Assembly (NCBI RefSeq): GCF_005405125.1
Contig: NZ_BJDL01000034.1
Location: 1-42,113 of the forward strand
DNA length: 42,113 nucleotides
Origin: Lactiplantibacillus songbeiensis
Lineage (GTDB): Bacteria; Bacillota; Bacilli; Lactobacillales; Lactobacillaceae
Direction: 5' to 3'
Below, piece by piece: positions 9,396 through 17,234 of the stretch. The notes below the pieces were generated by a model that worked only from the letters and a program-made list of their open reading frames with translations, searched no databases and had not been told where the DNA came from. The position numbers were made by a program, and so were the translations under genes. How positions within the stretch are numbered: the stretch's first letter is position 1; each line of letters starts with the position of its first letter.

Positions 9396-9436
9396 CAAAA
9401 AAATAGCGTTAATCAGACGATAACGTCCAATTAACG
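9396..9436 (-). terminator. Terminator of the 94-residue protein gene
   Basis: On the minus strand CGTTAAT pairs with ATTAACG around an inner GACG-TTAT-CGTC stem, followed by CTATTTTTTT. Confidence 0.7.
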
Positions 9437-9447
9437 ACTCAATCTAT

Positions 9448-9732
9448 TTAGTTATCATGTGATTGATGAGTGACGAATTGTGCCAATACCGCAGTTAGCG
9501 TATCAACCGTTGCTGGATAATCGGCTGGATGTTGTAATAAATAACTCATGACACGACCCTGATACAACACTGAAGTCGATTGTTGGCCATTGGTTTGTAA
9601 TAAGGTCCGTCGAAATTCATTTAATAATTGCTGCAACCCAGCCTGATCAGTGTCTGCTCCGTCTAGCGTTAAAGCCGCGCGACTGATGGCATCCAAGACC
9701 ATCGCTTGCGTTGTTTGTTGTTTAAGTGTCAT
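9448..9732 (-). CDS. Small helical protein, possibly immunity-like
   Basis: Cytoplasmic protein of 94 residues with no signal peptide or membrane segment. The sequence is predicted mostly helical, with a central LLNEFRRTLLQ and a C-terminal VMSYLLQHP...LTAVLAQFV. This is loosely like the four-helix bacteriocin immunity proteins of the enterocin A type, but I see no diagnostic motif and no bacteriocin gene nearby, so the function stays unknown. The ATG follows a GGGTGGGGGC ribosome-binding site. It has its own terminator and is transcribed alone. Confidence 0.7.
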   Translation of the reverse strand: MTLKQQTTQAMVLDAISRAALTLDGADTDQAGLQQLLNEFRRTLLQTNGQQSTSVLYQGRVMSYLLQHPADYPATVDTLTAVLAQFVTHQSHDN

Positions 9733-9865
9733 AGTTCAAGCCCCCACCCTTTTTTGGATAAGCTTTAGTATACGCTAAGTTTTCTGAAAAAAGCCAGTCA
9801 AAAGTTTGTCAATTGCGGCGTATTAGGGAATATGTTAGGGTATTATATTGCGACGATTACTAATC

Positions 9866-10138
9866 TACGCTTGGTGCTAGTTGAAATTGCCGCCTGCCGG
9901 TTGGATTCTAAAATAACTGAACTTTAAATCATTAATCGTTAGTTTTTTAATTCCTGTTAGTTAACGACGGGCGGCCCAGAATTGGCTCAGTGGTGTCGTT
10001 TATCTTGGTCGGCAATATTCCGACTTAGATAAAGCCCGGCTTTCGAGACCGCCCTGTGGCTCGAAAACGCGGCCACCACGTTCCAGCCGATTCTGGGCCA
10101 ACCAGAGTGGCAATTTAATCCAACTAGCACCAAGCGTA
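9866..10138. repeat. Composite structured repeat with perfect 18-bp terminal inverted repeats
   Basis: The ends TACGCTTGGTGCTAGTTG and its exact reverse complement bound a 273-bp element. The left part keeps only the edges of the first hairpin unit (up to CCGGTTGG), as if its interior were deleted. The second unit (about 9975-10100) is complete: outer arms CCAGAATTGGCT/AGCCGATTCTGG, and two inner hairpins. It ends 26 bases before the start of the zinc-ribbon membrane protein gene. Confidence 0.85.
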
Positions 10139-10164
10139 CTAACTGATATGGAGGTTACGACTTA

Positions 10165-10581
10165 ATGAAACCATCCTCAAAATGGCTACGACGGCTTCAA
10201 AATTTCATGCGCGGTCGTTATGGTCAAAATGACACGTTAAATAAATGCTTAAACAACTTGGCACTCTTACTGTTAGTCATCAGTATTTTCACTCGAATTG
10301 GCTGGCTAGTCTTAATTGCTTTCCTATTATTAGCCCTTAGTTACTGGCGACTCTTTTCTAAAAAGATCTATCAACAAGTTGCCATCAATCGCGGGTTTCA
10401 ACGGATCTGGTTTCCAATCGTACGACCCTTTACGCGTTTAGGCTATCAGTTTAAGCAACATTGGCGTTACCGGTTCTTTCATTGTGCACAATGCCAGCAA
10501 CGGATTCGAATTCCACGGCACCACGGGCGTGTTCGGGTCACTTGCCCCAAATGTGGCCATCAATTTGAAGCCAGAACTTAA
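10165..10581 (+). CDS. Membrane protein with C-terminal zinc ribbon
   Basis: Protein of 138 residues. A basic N-terminus is followed by a hydrophobic region (about 27-60) that probably makes two membrane passes, then a basic stretch and a C-terminal zinc ribbon with two CxxC pairs (CAQC and CPKC) separated by a basic, His-rich turn. Such ribbons commonly bind zinc; the partner is unknown. A GGAGGT ribosome-binding site precedes the ATG. There is no visible promoter between the structured repeat that ends 26 bases upstream and the start, so the transcript may begin within or before that repeat. Confidence 0.8.
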   Translation: MKPSSKWLRRLQNFMRGRYGQNDTLNKCLNNLALLLLVISIFTRIGWLVLIAFLLLALSYWRLFSKKIYQQVAINRGFQRIWFPIVRPFTRLGYQFKQHWRYRFFHCAQCQQRIRIPRHHGRVRVTCPKCGHQFEART

Positions 10582-10625
10582 ACTCATTTTCAGAAATTAC
10601 TTACGAAAACTTTCATTTTCTGTTA

Positions 10626-10652
10626 CAGTAATCAATTGTGCTCATATTACTG
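10626..10652. promoter_or_regulatory. Inverted repeat before the DHA2-type transporter gene
   Basis: CAGTAAT and ATTACTG arms with a 13-base spacer lie just upstream of the AAGGAG ribosome-binding site. It could be an operator for a local regulator; no regulator gene is adjacent. Confidence 0.35.
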
Positions 10653-10678
10653 GTTACTAGAAGGAGAAAAGTTTTTTT

Positions 10679-12118
10679 ATGAAAAAACAGTCACAATCCA
10701 ATCCAACCTTAATTATGATTGGGTTACTCTTGGGTGGCTTTGTCGGGATGTTTAGTGAAACGGCACTAAACATTGCGCTCCCCCAATTGGAACAACAGTT
10801 ACACGTTAATACCGGGACCATTCAATGGCTGGTCACTGGTTACTTATTAATGGTCGGAATCGTCCTACCATTATCAAGTATGCTGACCAAGCATTTCACC
10901 ACCCGTCAGTTATTAATCTTTGCGTTAGTCGACTTCATGGTTGGGGCCGCCGTCTCAGCCATGGCTGGCAGCTTTGCCATCTTATTAGTCGGGCGAATGA
11001 TTCAAGGGATCGCGACCGGATTGATTCTGCCATTGATTTTTACCGTCTTGTTAGCGATTTATCCGCCACAAAAACGGGGTAGCGCCATGGGACTAGTTGG
11101 GCTAGTCATTATGTTTGCCCCCGCGTTAGGCCCGACCATTGCCGGCCTGATTCTGGGGACGTTATCATGGCACTGGATCTTTTGGTTATTCATTCCATTA
11201 TTGGCGATTGCCTTAATTATCACCCTGATTTTCATGCAAAATGTTTCCGACGTCACCAAGCCGAAAATCGATATTTTATCCATTATTTTATCTTCATTTG
11301 GTTTCGGTGGGTTAGTCGTTGGTGCTAGTCTAGCTGGGGACCAAGGTTGGGGAAATCCCATCGTTTTATTGGCTTTAGTCATTGGGATTGTCGCCCTTTA
11401 CGTGTATGCCCGGCGCCAACTCAAACTGGAGACCCCTATCTTGAATCTGCGGGCTTTCAGCTTCAAGAAGTTCAGTGTCGGGACGATTCTCGTCATGGTC
11501 GACTTTGGGATTATCATGTCATCGATGTACCTTTTGCCAATGTATTGGCAAAAAGGGTTAGTCGTTCCGGTTGCTTTAACCGGGGTCTTAATGTTACCTG
11601 GTGGGATTGTCAATGCAATCGTATCCGCTACCGCTGGCCGCTTATTTGATAACTATGGCGCCAAGTATTTAACTCAGATTGGCTTTGCGTTGAGTTTCGT
11701 AGGGGCGGCAATGCTACTCTTCACGACCACCCATTCAGCTTACTGGTATGTGATCTTAGCCCATGTCATTATTATGATTGGGGCGCCACTCGCCATGTCA
11801 CCAGCCCAAACGTATGGGTTAAACGCTTTACGGGGGCCAGTTGCCGCTGATGGGAGTACCATTCTGAACACGTTACAACAAATCCTGGGCGCCTTAGCAA
11901 CTGCGATTGCAACTAGTTTATTGGGGATTGGTCAGAGTGCCAGTCACGCAACTGGCGCAACGGCCTTTGTTCACGGGACCCATTACGGCTTTTGGTTCAC
12001 CTTAGCACTAGCCGTCTTAGGCTTCTGTCTCTCTTTCTTAGTTAGCAATCAACCAGAAAAATCAATTGATCCACTCGCTGAAAAACGGCACCCAGAACGG
12101 GCAGCTACTGAACATTAA
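10679..12118 (+). CDS. MFS transporter, DHA2 (EmrB/QacA) family
   Basis: Integral membrane protein of 479 residues with about 14 hydrophobic segments, as expected for the DHA2 drug:proton antiporter group. Family features visible are an early FSETALNIALPQL motif in the first helix, LVTGYLLMVGIVLP in the second, GRMIQGIATGLILPL in the fourth and the LGPTIAGLILGTLSWHWIFWLFIPL motif C region. These proteins export toxic or lipophilic compounds using the proton gradient; the substrate here is unknown. The ATG is preceded by AAGGAG with a rather long spacer. The gene stands alone, ended by a strong terminator. Confidence 0.88.
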   Translation: MKKQSQSNPTLIMIGLLLGGFVGMFSETALNIALPQLEQQLHVNTGTIQWLVTGYLLMVGIVLPLSSMLTKHFTTRQLLIFALVDFMVGAAVSAMAGSFAILLVGRMIQGIATGLILPLIFTVLLAIYPPQKRGSAMGLVGLVIMFAPALGPTIAGLILGTLSWHWIFWLFIPLLAIALIITLIFMQNVSDVTKPKIDILSIILSSFGFGGLVVGASLAGDQGWGNPIVLLALVIGIVALYVYARRQLKLETPILNLRAFSFKKFSVGTILVMVDFGIIMSSMYLLPMYWQKGLVVPVALTGVLMLPGGIVNAIVSATAGRLFDNYGAKYLTQIGFALSFVGAAMLLFTTTHSAYWYVILAHVIIMIGAPLAMSPAQTYGLNALRGPVAADGSTILNTLQQILGALATAIATSLLGIGQSASHATGATAFVHGTHYGFWFTLALAVLGFCLSFLVSNQPEKSIDPLAEKRHPERAATEH

Positions 12119-12130
12119 TTTCTAAACTAA

Positions 12131-12178
12131 ATGACCAAGTTAAGATTCGCTAATGAGTCTCAACTTGGTCATTTTTTA
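12131..12178 (+). terminator. Terminator of the DHA2 transporter gene
   Basis: Perfect arms ATGACCAAGTT and AACTTGGTCAT with a 20-base loop, followed by a T-run. Confidence 0.85.
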
Positions 12179-12239
12179 GATTGCACTTTCCCAGCTTTTC
12201 CGCCACAATGGACTTGGACACACACGAGGGGTTTAATTT

Positions 12240-12434
12240 ATGGAAACAACGATTGATTTAATTATTGGTACCAGCACCATCTTAGCCATCATTTGTTTTT
12301 GGCAAACAATTCACTGCTTTCGGCTCGGTCAGAATCGGCTCATGGCCAGTATCTGGCTCGTAGTCGGTTTGCTACTAGTCGGGTTGGCTGGTTTCTTCAT
12401 CTGGGCCGCTATTCCGCTGTGGACTAGTCTTTAG
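12240..12434 (+). CDS. Small two-helix membrane protein
   Basis: Protein of 64 residues with two hydrophobic segments (about 5-22 and 36-58) joined by a basic loop (HCFRLGQNRLM). It has a GAGGGG ribosome-binding site. Only 14 bases separate it from the next gene, so the two are probably co-transcribed. No family recognised. Confidence 0.7.
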   Translation: METTIDLIIGTSTILAIICFWQTIHCFRLGQNRLMASIWLVVGLLLVGLAGFFIWAAIPLWTSL

Positions 12435-12448
12435 AGGGGGTCTGATCA

Positions 12449-12742
12449 ATGAATCCAGCAGAAGTCTTCAATAAATATTTAGATAAGTATCACATCACCA
12501 TGCAGCATCCCGAACATGGGTTAGTGATGTTAACGTCCCCCGTCTGGCCGCAACATCCTGCGTTACAACAAGCAATCTTGCGTGCGTTGCAAGACCTAAA
12601 AGGCGTCTCACAAGTGACGATTAACAGCCCTGAACAACTTGTCATGCGCTACGATTCTAGTGAACTACGACGAATCAATCCATTGACGCTGTTCGCCATT
12701 GAACGCAAGCTTAGCCGCCAATATCATCAGGCCGGCTATTAA
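12449..12742 (+). CDS. 97-residue protein resembling a metal-free HMA-like fold
   Basis: Soluble protein with no cysteine. The pattern HPALQQAILRALQDLKGVSQVTINSP...LVMRYD resembles HMA_2-type ferredoxin-like domains (helix, GV, strand, RYD strand) that lack the CxxC metal site. This is fold-level resemblance only. It has a strong GAGGGGGT ribosome-binding site and follows the small membrane protein gene in what looks like a two-gene operon. A role together with that membrane protein is inference. Confidence 0.65.
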   Translation: MNPAEVFNKYLDKYHITMQHPEHGLVMLTSPVWPQHPALQQAILRALQDLKGVSQVTINSPEQLVMRYDSSELRRINPLTLFAIERKLSRQYHQAGY

Positions 12743-12791
12743 TTAAAAAAGTCGTTACCCAGTAAGCTGAGTAACGACTTTTTTAATTAAT
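12738..12791. terminator. Bidirectional terminator between convergent genes
   Basis: A long perfect palindrome with A/T flanks: AAAAAAGTCGTTAC and GTAACGACTTTTTT around a 12-base loop. It serves the plus-strand HMA-like gene and the minus-strand DUF1398 gene. Confidence 0.9.
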
Positions 12792-12795
12792 AGCT

Positions 12796-13179
12796 TTAAA
12801 ATTCAATGACGGCCATGATCTTACCTTCGGCCCCGGCAAAATCAATGACTTTGCGCTTTAAGTTGGCGGTCCAGGTCTGACAACCAGCCGCGGCTAACCC
12901 TTTAACGGCTTCTGCCAAGCTCAACTTACCAGCGACATAATCCGTCCCTAGTTGTTGGACTTTATCAGCATCTTCTTCAGTGGCTACCTTAGTGCCTAAG
13001 CCATTAGTTAATCGTTCTACCAAGTACCCATTTTCACCAAAGTACGTTGTCGCACCAGCACGTACATCGTATTCAAAATGTTGCACGCCTAGGTCAGCTT
13101 CTTTTTTCGCGATAGTTGCAAAGTCCGCGTGGTCGCCTAAGCTGGCCAAGACTTCATCAATTGCTGCTAATTTAAACAT
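12796..13179 (-). CDS. DUF1398 family protein
   Basis: Cytoplasmic protein of 127 residues. The pattern GVQHFEYDVRAGATTYFGENG and a C-terminal CQTWTANLKRKVIDFAG fit the DUF1398 family (a phage-envelope-like family of unknown function found widely in Firmicutes and enterobacteria). GAGGGAGA precedes the ATG. It lies 47 bases downstream of the permease gene with no terminator between them, so read-through from the permease promoter is likely. Confidence 0.8.
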   Translation of the reverse strand: MFKLAAIDEVLASLGDHADFATIAKKEADLGVQHFEYDVRAGATTYFGENGYLVERLTNGLGTKVATEEDADKVQQLGTDYVAGKLSLAEAVKGLAAAGCQTWTANLKRKVIDFAGAEGKIMAVIEF

Positions 13180-13226
13180 AATTTTATCTCCCTCGTATAA
13201 TTAGTCCGTCTCTATTGTAATCCAAA

Positions 13227-14600
13227 TCAAGCCTGTGTGTCTTTTAACGGGTAGAAAATTCGCATCAATGCCATATAAATCAGCGCAATTAAGATCATAT
13301 CAATAAAGGTTGCACCTAACACGTTCGCAATCAATGGCAGTTGTTTTAAAAGTAAGAATAGGCCGACACCCAAGACCCAACAAATCAGCGCAATCCAATT
13401 CACCCCGTGCGCATACCAATACTGCCCGTGCGAGTTGGCTAATTCATTGACATCATAGTGTTGGTGATGGCGCCAATAATAATCAACCAACATGACACTG
13501 ATCATCGGTCCTAAGACCATCCCAATATAATCTAGAAAAGCCGTGAACGCCGTCAAAAAGCTACCAACCATTAACGGAATTAACGTGACCAAAGTCGCAA
13601 TGATTGTCACCGCCCAAAGTGCTGGCCGTAACCGAATCTTAGGAAAAATATTGGATAATGCCGATCCAGCAGCCAATAGATTAACCGCATTGGCAGTCAT
13701 ACTCGTTAACACGATGACGAGTAACGCCAACACCCCTAACCCTAACCGACTGGCAATCGTACTAGGATCAGAATTATTCGGATCATAAGTCCCCGATGTA
13801 ATCGCAATACTGATTGTCGCGGCAAGACCGATAAAGGCAAACCAGAATAGTCCCGTAAAAGCGCCGAGAAACGGCATCCCGGTTGCGCCGGACCGTTTAC
13901 GCGTGAACCGCGTAAAATCAGCCCCAGCCGTCACCCAAGAGAGGTTAAACGCCGCTAACGTATCCATTCCAGCACCAGATGTCATTTGTAAATGTGCGGG
14001 AGCATGCCAGTGTAATAAATCGCTAAAAGTCACCGTTTGGAAAACCACAATCGTTTCCCATAAGACAAACAAGATGACCAGTATAATTCCAATCCGCTCA
14101 ATCAGTTGTACCGAGCGTTGACCCACCGAGACACTCAGCAAATGCAGCACACTCATCACAACAATACCCAGGACTAACCCTTTAGCACCACCCGGTTTGC
14201 CATAGACTGGCCAACCGACAATGTCATGCAATAAATAACTGACTGAAGTGGCCGCAATAAAGGTATTAACCGCGGTCCAGCCAATATACTGCGTTAAATT
14301 GACAAACGATGGGACATAACTGCCACGAATTCCAAACGAGCCACGAATCAGACTCATCGTAGCGGCACCAGTCCGATAACCCATAAATCCAACTAACGAT
14401 AAACACAAATACGAAAGGGTTGATGAAGCAATAATGACTTTTAAGGCCGTCAGCAAGCCACACGCTGCTAAGACACCGCCAACATACCAGGTCCCGTTAT
14501 TCGCATTCGCACCAATCCACGTCGCAAACATGTCCCAATTTGCCATATGGCGGTGCTTGGTGGGAATCACTTCAATCTGATATTTACTTTCTTGCTTCAC
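13227..14600 (-). CDS. NCS1-family purine/cytosine permease
   Basis: Membrane protein of 457 residues with about 12 hydrophobic segments. The N-terminal phrase ANANNGTWYVGG, the following GYRTGAATMSLIRGSFGIRG, and NLTQYIGWTAVN match the nucleobase:cation symporter-1 family (CodB-like), which takes up cytosine, purines, allantoin or related compounds; the exact substrate cannot be told. I place the start at a GTG with GAAAGGGTG upstream. An in-frame ATG ten codons earlier has no ribosome-binding site and overlaps the -10 box (TACAAT) of the promoter, so it cannot be the start of that transcript. The DUF1398 gene follows. Confidence 0.85.
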   Translation of the reverse strand: MKQESKYQIEVIPTKHRHMANWDMFATWIGANANNGTWYVGGVLAACGLLTALKVIIASSTLSYLCLSLVGFMGYRTGAATMSLIRGSFGIRGSYVPSFVNLTQYIGWTAVNTFIAATSVSYLLHDIVGWPVYGKPGGAKGLVLGIVVMSVLHLLSVSVGQRSVQLIERIGIILVILFVLWETIVVFQTVTFSDLLHWHAPAHLQMTSGAGMDTLAAFNLSWVTAGADFTRFTRKRSGATGMPFLGAFTGLFWFAFIGLAATISIAITSGTYDPNNSDPSTIASRLGLGVLALLVIVLTSMTANAVNLLAAGSALSNIFPKIRLRPALWAVTIIATLVTLIPLMVGSFLTAFTAFLDYIGMVLGPMISVMLVDYYWRHHQHYDVNELANSHGQYWYAHGVNWIALICWVLGVGLFLLLKQLPLIANVLGATFIDMILIALIYMALMRIFYPLKDTQA

Positions 14601-14628
14601 AATGGTCACCCTTTCTACAATGTTATCC

Positions 14629-14658
14629 ATTGTAAGTTTATCCGTTAGCGATGGTCAA
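14629..14658 (-). promoter_or_regulatory. Promoter of the NCS1 permease gene
   Basis: TTGACC, 18 bases, TACAAT on the minus strand. The -10 box overlaps the upstream in-frame ATG, which decides for the downstream GTG start. No purine riboswitch is visible in the very short leader. Confidence 0.6.
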
Positions 14659-14724
14659 GCGTGTTCAACGAATTTCCTGCATTGCGGTGACTAAAAATTA
14701 GCCGTAAGATAAGCTATAATTGCC

Positions 14725-15104
14725 TGGTGCTAGTTGAAATTGCCGCCTGCCGGTTGGTTCCTAAAATGCTGGAACGCCATGGGCCATTTTGAAGCCAAAG
14801 CCCGGTCTTCAAAGCTGGCCTTGGCCTAAGCCCGAGTAGCCCACTCGCACTAAGGCCAACGACACGGCTGAGCATTTTAGGAACCAACCTCTCGGCTAAA
14901 TAACTGAACTTAAAATAATTAATCGTTAATTTTTTAATTCTGGTTAGTTAACGCCGGGCGGGCCAGAATTGGCTCAGTGGTGTCGTTTATCTTGGTCGGT
15001 GATTTTCCGACTTAGATAAAGCCCGGCTTTCGAGACCGCTCTGTGGCTCGAAAACGTGGCCACCACGTTCCAGCCGATTCTGGGCCAACCAGAGTGGAAA
15101 CTTT
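14725..15104. repeat. Composite structured repeat, two opposed hairpin units
   Basis: The left unit (14752-14889, 138 nt) has perfect 19-bp outer arms GGTTGGTTCCTAAAATGCT / AGCATTTTAGGAACCAACC. The right unit (about 14961-15085) has outer arms CCAGAATTGGCT / AGCCGATTCTGG. Read on the opposite strand, the left unit has the same order of parts as the right one (GCTCAG..GTGTCG, hairpin, hairpin with ACCG..TGGCT, CGTTCCAGC), so they are an inverted pair. The left end keeps TGGTGCTAGTTG; the right terminal repeat has decayed. It ends 37 bases before the downstream transporter start. Confidence 0.85.
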
Positions 15105-15141
15105 AGCATCTCAAAAATAATTAAATTAGGAAGTGTATAAC

Positions 15142-16359
15142 ATGCATGGTCGTTTAGTTGGTTGGCGGCGTAATTTGGCCGTCTTATGGTTAGGCACCTT
15201 TATTGCTGGCATGGGATTCTCCGAAGTCATGCCGTTTTTATCGTTATATGTTGGCGAACTCGGCCACTTTACCCGCGGCCAATTAACGATGTATAGCGGG
15301 CTGACTTATGCCGTCACTTTTTTCGTCATTGCCGTAGTCTCACCATTGTGGGGTAAGCTGGCTGATCGCCGGGGCCGAAAACTCATGCTTTTACGGTCAT
15401 CACTGGGGATGGCCATTGTAATTGGGCTAATGGGGTTCGTCCATAATATCTGGACCTTAATTTTACTGCGTTTCTTACAAGGGCTATGTGCTGGCTATAT
15501 TCCTAATGCCAGCGCCCTGATTGCCACTGAAACTCCGAAAGAAAATAGTGGAACTGCCATCGGGATCCTGACAACCGGTTACGTATCAGGTAACTTGATT
15601 GGTCCCATCTTAGGCGGTGTTTTAGCCCAGATTTTCTCAATTCGACTGACATTTATCATTACTGGCATTTTGCTATTGGTTGTCTTTGCACTAAGTCTTT
15701 TTCTCGTTCACGAAACGTATCGGCCTAATCCGAAAGCTCAAGCAACGCGTCAAGGCAGTTTACTCAGTCAATTTCAAAATCCAACTTTAATCATTGTCTT
15801 GTTAGTGTCAACCATGATTATTCAAATGGGCAATAATTCCATCACCCCAATCATTAGTCTCTACGTCAAGCAACTGATGCACAATGTCGGTCCTATCACT
15901 GTAGTAGCCGGGATTATCGCGGCCCTACCAGGAATTTCAACCTTACTGGCGGCACCACGTTTAGGCCATTTAGGTGATACGCGCGGGACTGGCCGCATCT
16001 TAGTTTTTGGATTCGTCTTTGCCATCTTAATGTATTTCCCTCAAGGCTTAGTGTCTAGCATTTGGGTCTTAGGACTACTGCGCTTCATGATTGGAATCTC
16101 AGACGGCGCCCTCTTTCCAACGATCCAAACGATGCTCTCCAAAAACACGCCACGTGAATTGACCGGCTCCATCTTCAGCTGGAATCAATCATTTCAAGCG
16201 CTTGGCAGTATGCTTGGTTCTTTAGCTGGTGGGGCTGTATCGAATTGGTTTAACTACAATGGCGTCTTTATTTTCACTGCCTTATCGTTACTGTTGAACT
16301 TTATCCTCGTCCTATTCTTTATTCCCGAACTACGACATCCTTGGCAGCCAAAAGCGTAA
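15142..16359 (+). CDS. MFS multidrug efflux transporter, DHA1 family
   Basis: Membrane protein of 405 residues with 12 expected helices. Visible motifs are MGFSEVMPFLSLYV in helix 1, the loop 2-3 signature GKLADRRGRKLMLL (motif A) and GNLIGPILGG (motif C of drug:proton antiporters). Closest in type to PmrA/NorA-like exporters of Gram-positive bacteria; substrate unknown. The ATG follows AGGAAG at nine bases; an in-frame GTG three codons upstream abuts the ribosome-binding site and was rejected. The stop codon lies in the terminator stem. The upstream region is the structured repeat. Confidence 0.88.
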   Translation: MHGRLVGWRRNLAVLWLGTFIAGMGFSEVMPFLSLYVGELGHFTRGQLTMYSGLTYAVTFFVIAVVSPLWGKLADRRGRKLMLLRSSLGMAIVIGLMGFVHNIWTLILLRFLQGLCAGYIPNASALIATETPKENSGTAIGILTTGYVSGNLIGPILGGVLAQIFSIRLTFIITGILLLVVFALSLFLVHETYRPNPKAQATRQGSLLSQFQNPTLIIVLLVSTMIIQMGNNSITPIISLYVKQLMHNVGPITVVAGIIAALPGISTLLAAPRLGHLGDTRGTGRILVFGFVFAILMYFPQGLVSSIWVLGLLRFMIGISDGALFPTIQTMLSKNTPRELTGSIFSWNQSFQALGSMLGSLAGGAVSNWFNYNGVFIFTALSLLLNFILVLFFIPELRHPWQPKA

Positions 16360-16419
16360 ATAAAAGGACCGCCAAGCTAATTTGGCCAAAACCAGTTAGC
16401 TTGGCGGTCCTTTTATTTA
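16357..16419. terminator. Long perfect terminator of the DHA1 transporter gene
   Basis: Arms of 24 bases (TAAATAAAAGGACCGCC.. and its complement) with a 15-base loop and T-rich flank. The stop codon TAA is the first triplet of the stem. Confidence 0.9.
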
Positions 16420-16515
16420 CACGAACTTAACACAAACAATATCAACTCTTTACGCCCCTAATATGTTTAAACGGTAAGCTTAAGCTATCAAATTAGTTGC
16501 TAGGGGGGCACTATC

Positions 16516-17211
16516 ATGCCGGTCATCAAACTTAAAAATGTACAGAAAAGTTGTTTAGATCAACCGATTCTTCAACCACTCAACCTCACCTTACCAGCCC
16601 AACAAATTACCGCCATCACCGGGCCAGCCAGTGCTGGTAAAGCCACCTTGCTGAATCTCATTGCTGGCTATCAACAGCCGGATACAGGCCGAATTTACTT
16701 TGATCAGCGCCTGGTCTTCAATGAAACCCATCACTTTAGCTTGCAGCCCCATGATCGGCAGGTCGCCATGCTCTGTCTTGATTTTGCGTTTTGGCCGCAT
16801 CTGACGGTTCGTGAGAATATCGCTTTTCCGTTGCGCAACGAGTTAACGGGTCAGACTTTAGTTACACGGGTCAACCGCGCACTAGTGCAATTAGAACTGA
16901 CTGACTTGCAGGACCGTTATCCCGGCGACCTAAGCCAGTTACAAAAGCAACATCTCGCGCTAGCCCGCATCTTAGCCCAACAGCCAGCCGTACTAATATT
17001 CAATGAAACTTGGAGTCTGGGTAACACTGACTTAGCCAAGCAACTACGAACCACCGTTGCCACTTTAGCGCGGCGCTTAGTGTTAACGACCGTCATGGTC
17101 ACCGAAGATGATCAAGCGGCCGCTCACTTAGCCGACTACCTGGTGGAACTACAACACGGCCAAGTCGTTCAAACTAGTGCCGCAAAAAAACTAGTGCTAA
17201 CAACCAATTAG
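16516..17211 (+). CDS. ABC ATPase-like protein with degenerate catalytic motifs
   Basis: Full-length (231 residues) ABC nucleotide-binding domain by layout, closest to the PotA/MalK-type importer ATPases (HDRQVAML..FWPHLTVRENIAFPL). Every catalytic motif is altered: Walker A is GPASAGKA (36-43, S/T after K replaced by Ala), the Q-loop Gln is Leu88, the LSGGQ signature is LSQLQ (139-143), Walker B is VLIFNE (Asp to Asn163), the D-loop is SLGN, and the H-loop His is Glu197. ATP hydrolysis is therefore unlikely. No permease or binding protein gene is adjacent. The frame is intact with an AGGGGGG ribosome-binding site, so it may act as a regulator or be drifting. Function unknown. Confidence 0.8.
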   Translation: MPVIKLKNVQKSCLDQPILQPLNLTLPAQQITAITGPASAGKATLLNLIAGYQQPDTGRIYFDQRLVFNETHHFSLQPHDRQVAMLCLDFAFWPHLTVRENIAFPLRNELTGQTLVTRVNRALVQLELTDLQDRYPGDLSQLQKQHLALARILAQQPAVLIFNETWSLGNTDLAKQLRTTVATLARRLVLTTVMVTEDDQAAAHLADYLVELQHGQVVQTSAAKKLVLTTN

Positions 17212-17226
17212 GCCGCGCACTAGTTT
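17184..17226 (-). terminator. Terminator of the alpha/beta hydrolase operon inside the ABC-like gene end
   Basis: On the minus strand AAACTAGTGC and GCACTAGTTT pair and run into a T tract. The stem spans the stop of the convergent ABC-like gene. Confidence 0.6.
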
Positions 17227-17234
17227 CAAATGAC

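Noticed and set aside
9448-9732. Bacteriocin immunity gene
   Set aside because: Only a general helical resemblance; no bacteriocin precursor, double-glycine leader or transporter gene is nearby.
14601-14720. Purine riboswitch before the NCS1 permease
   Set aside because: The promoter lies so close to the GTG start that the leader is too short to hold an aptamer, and no conserved purine-aptamer core is seen.
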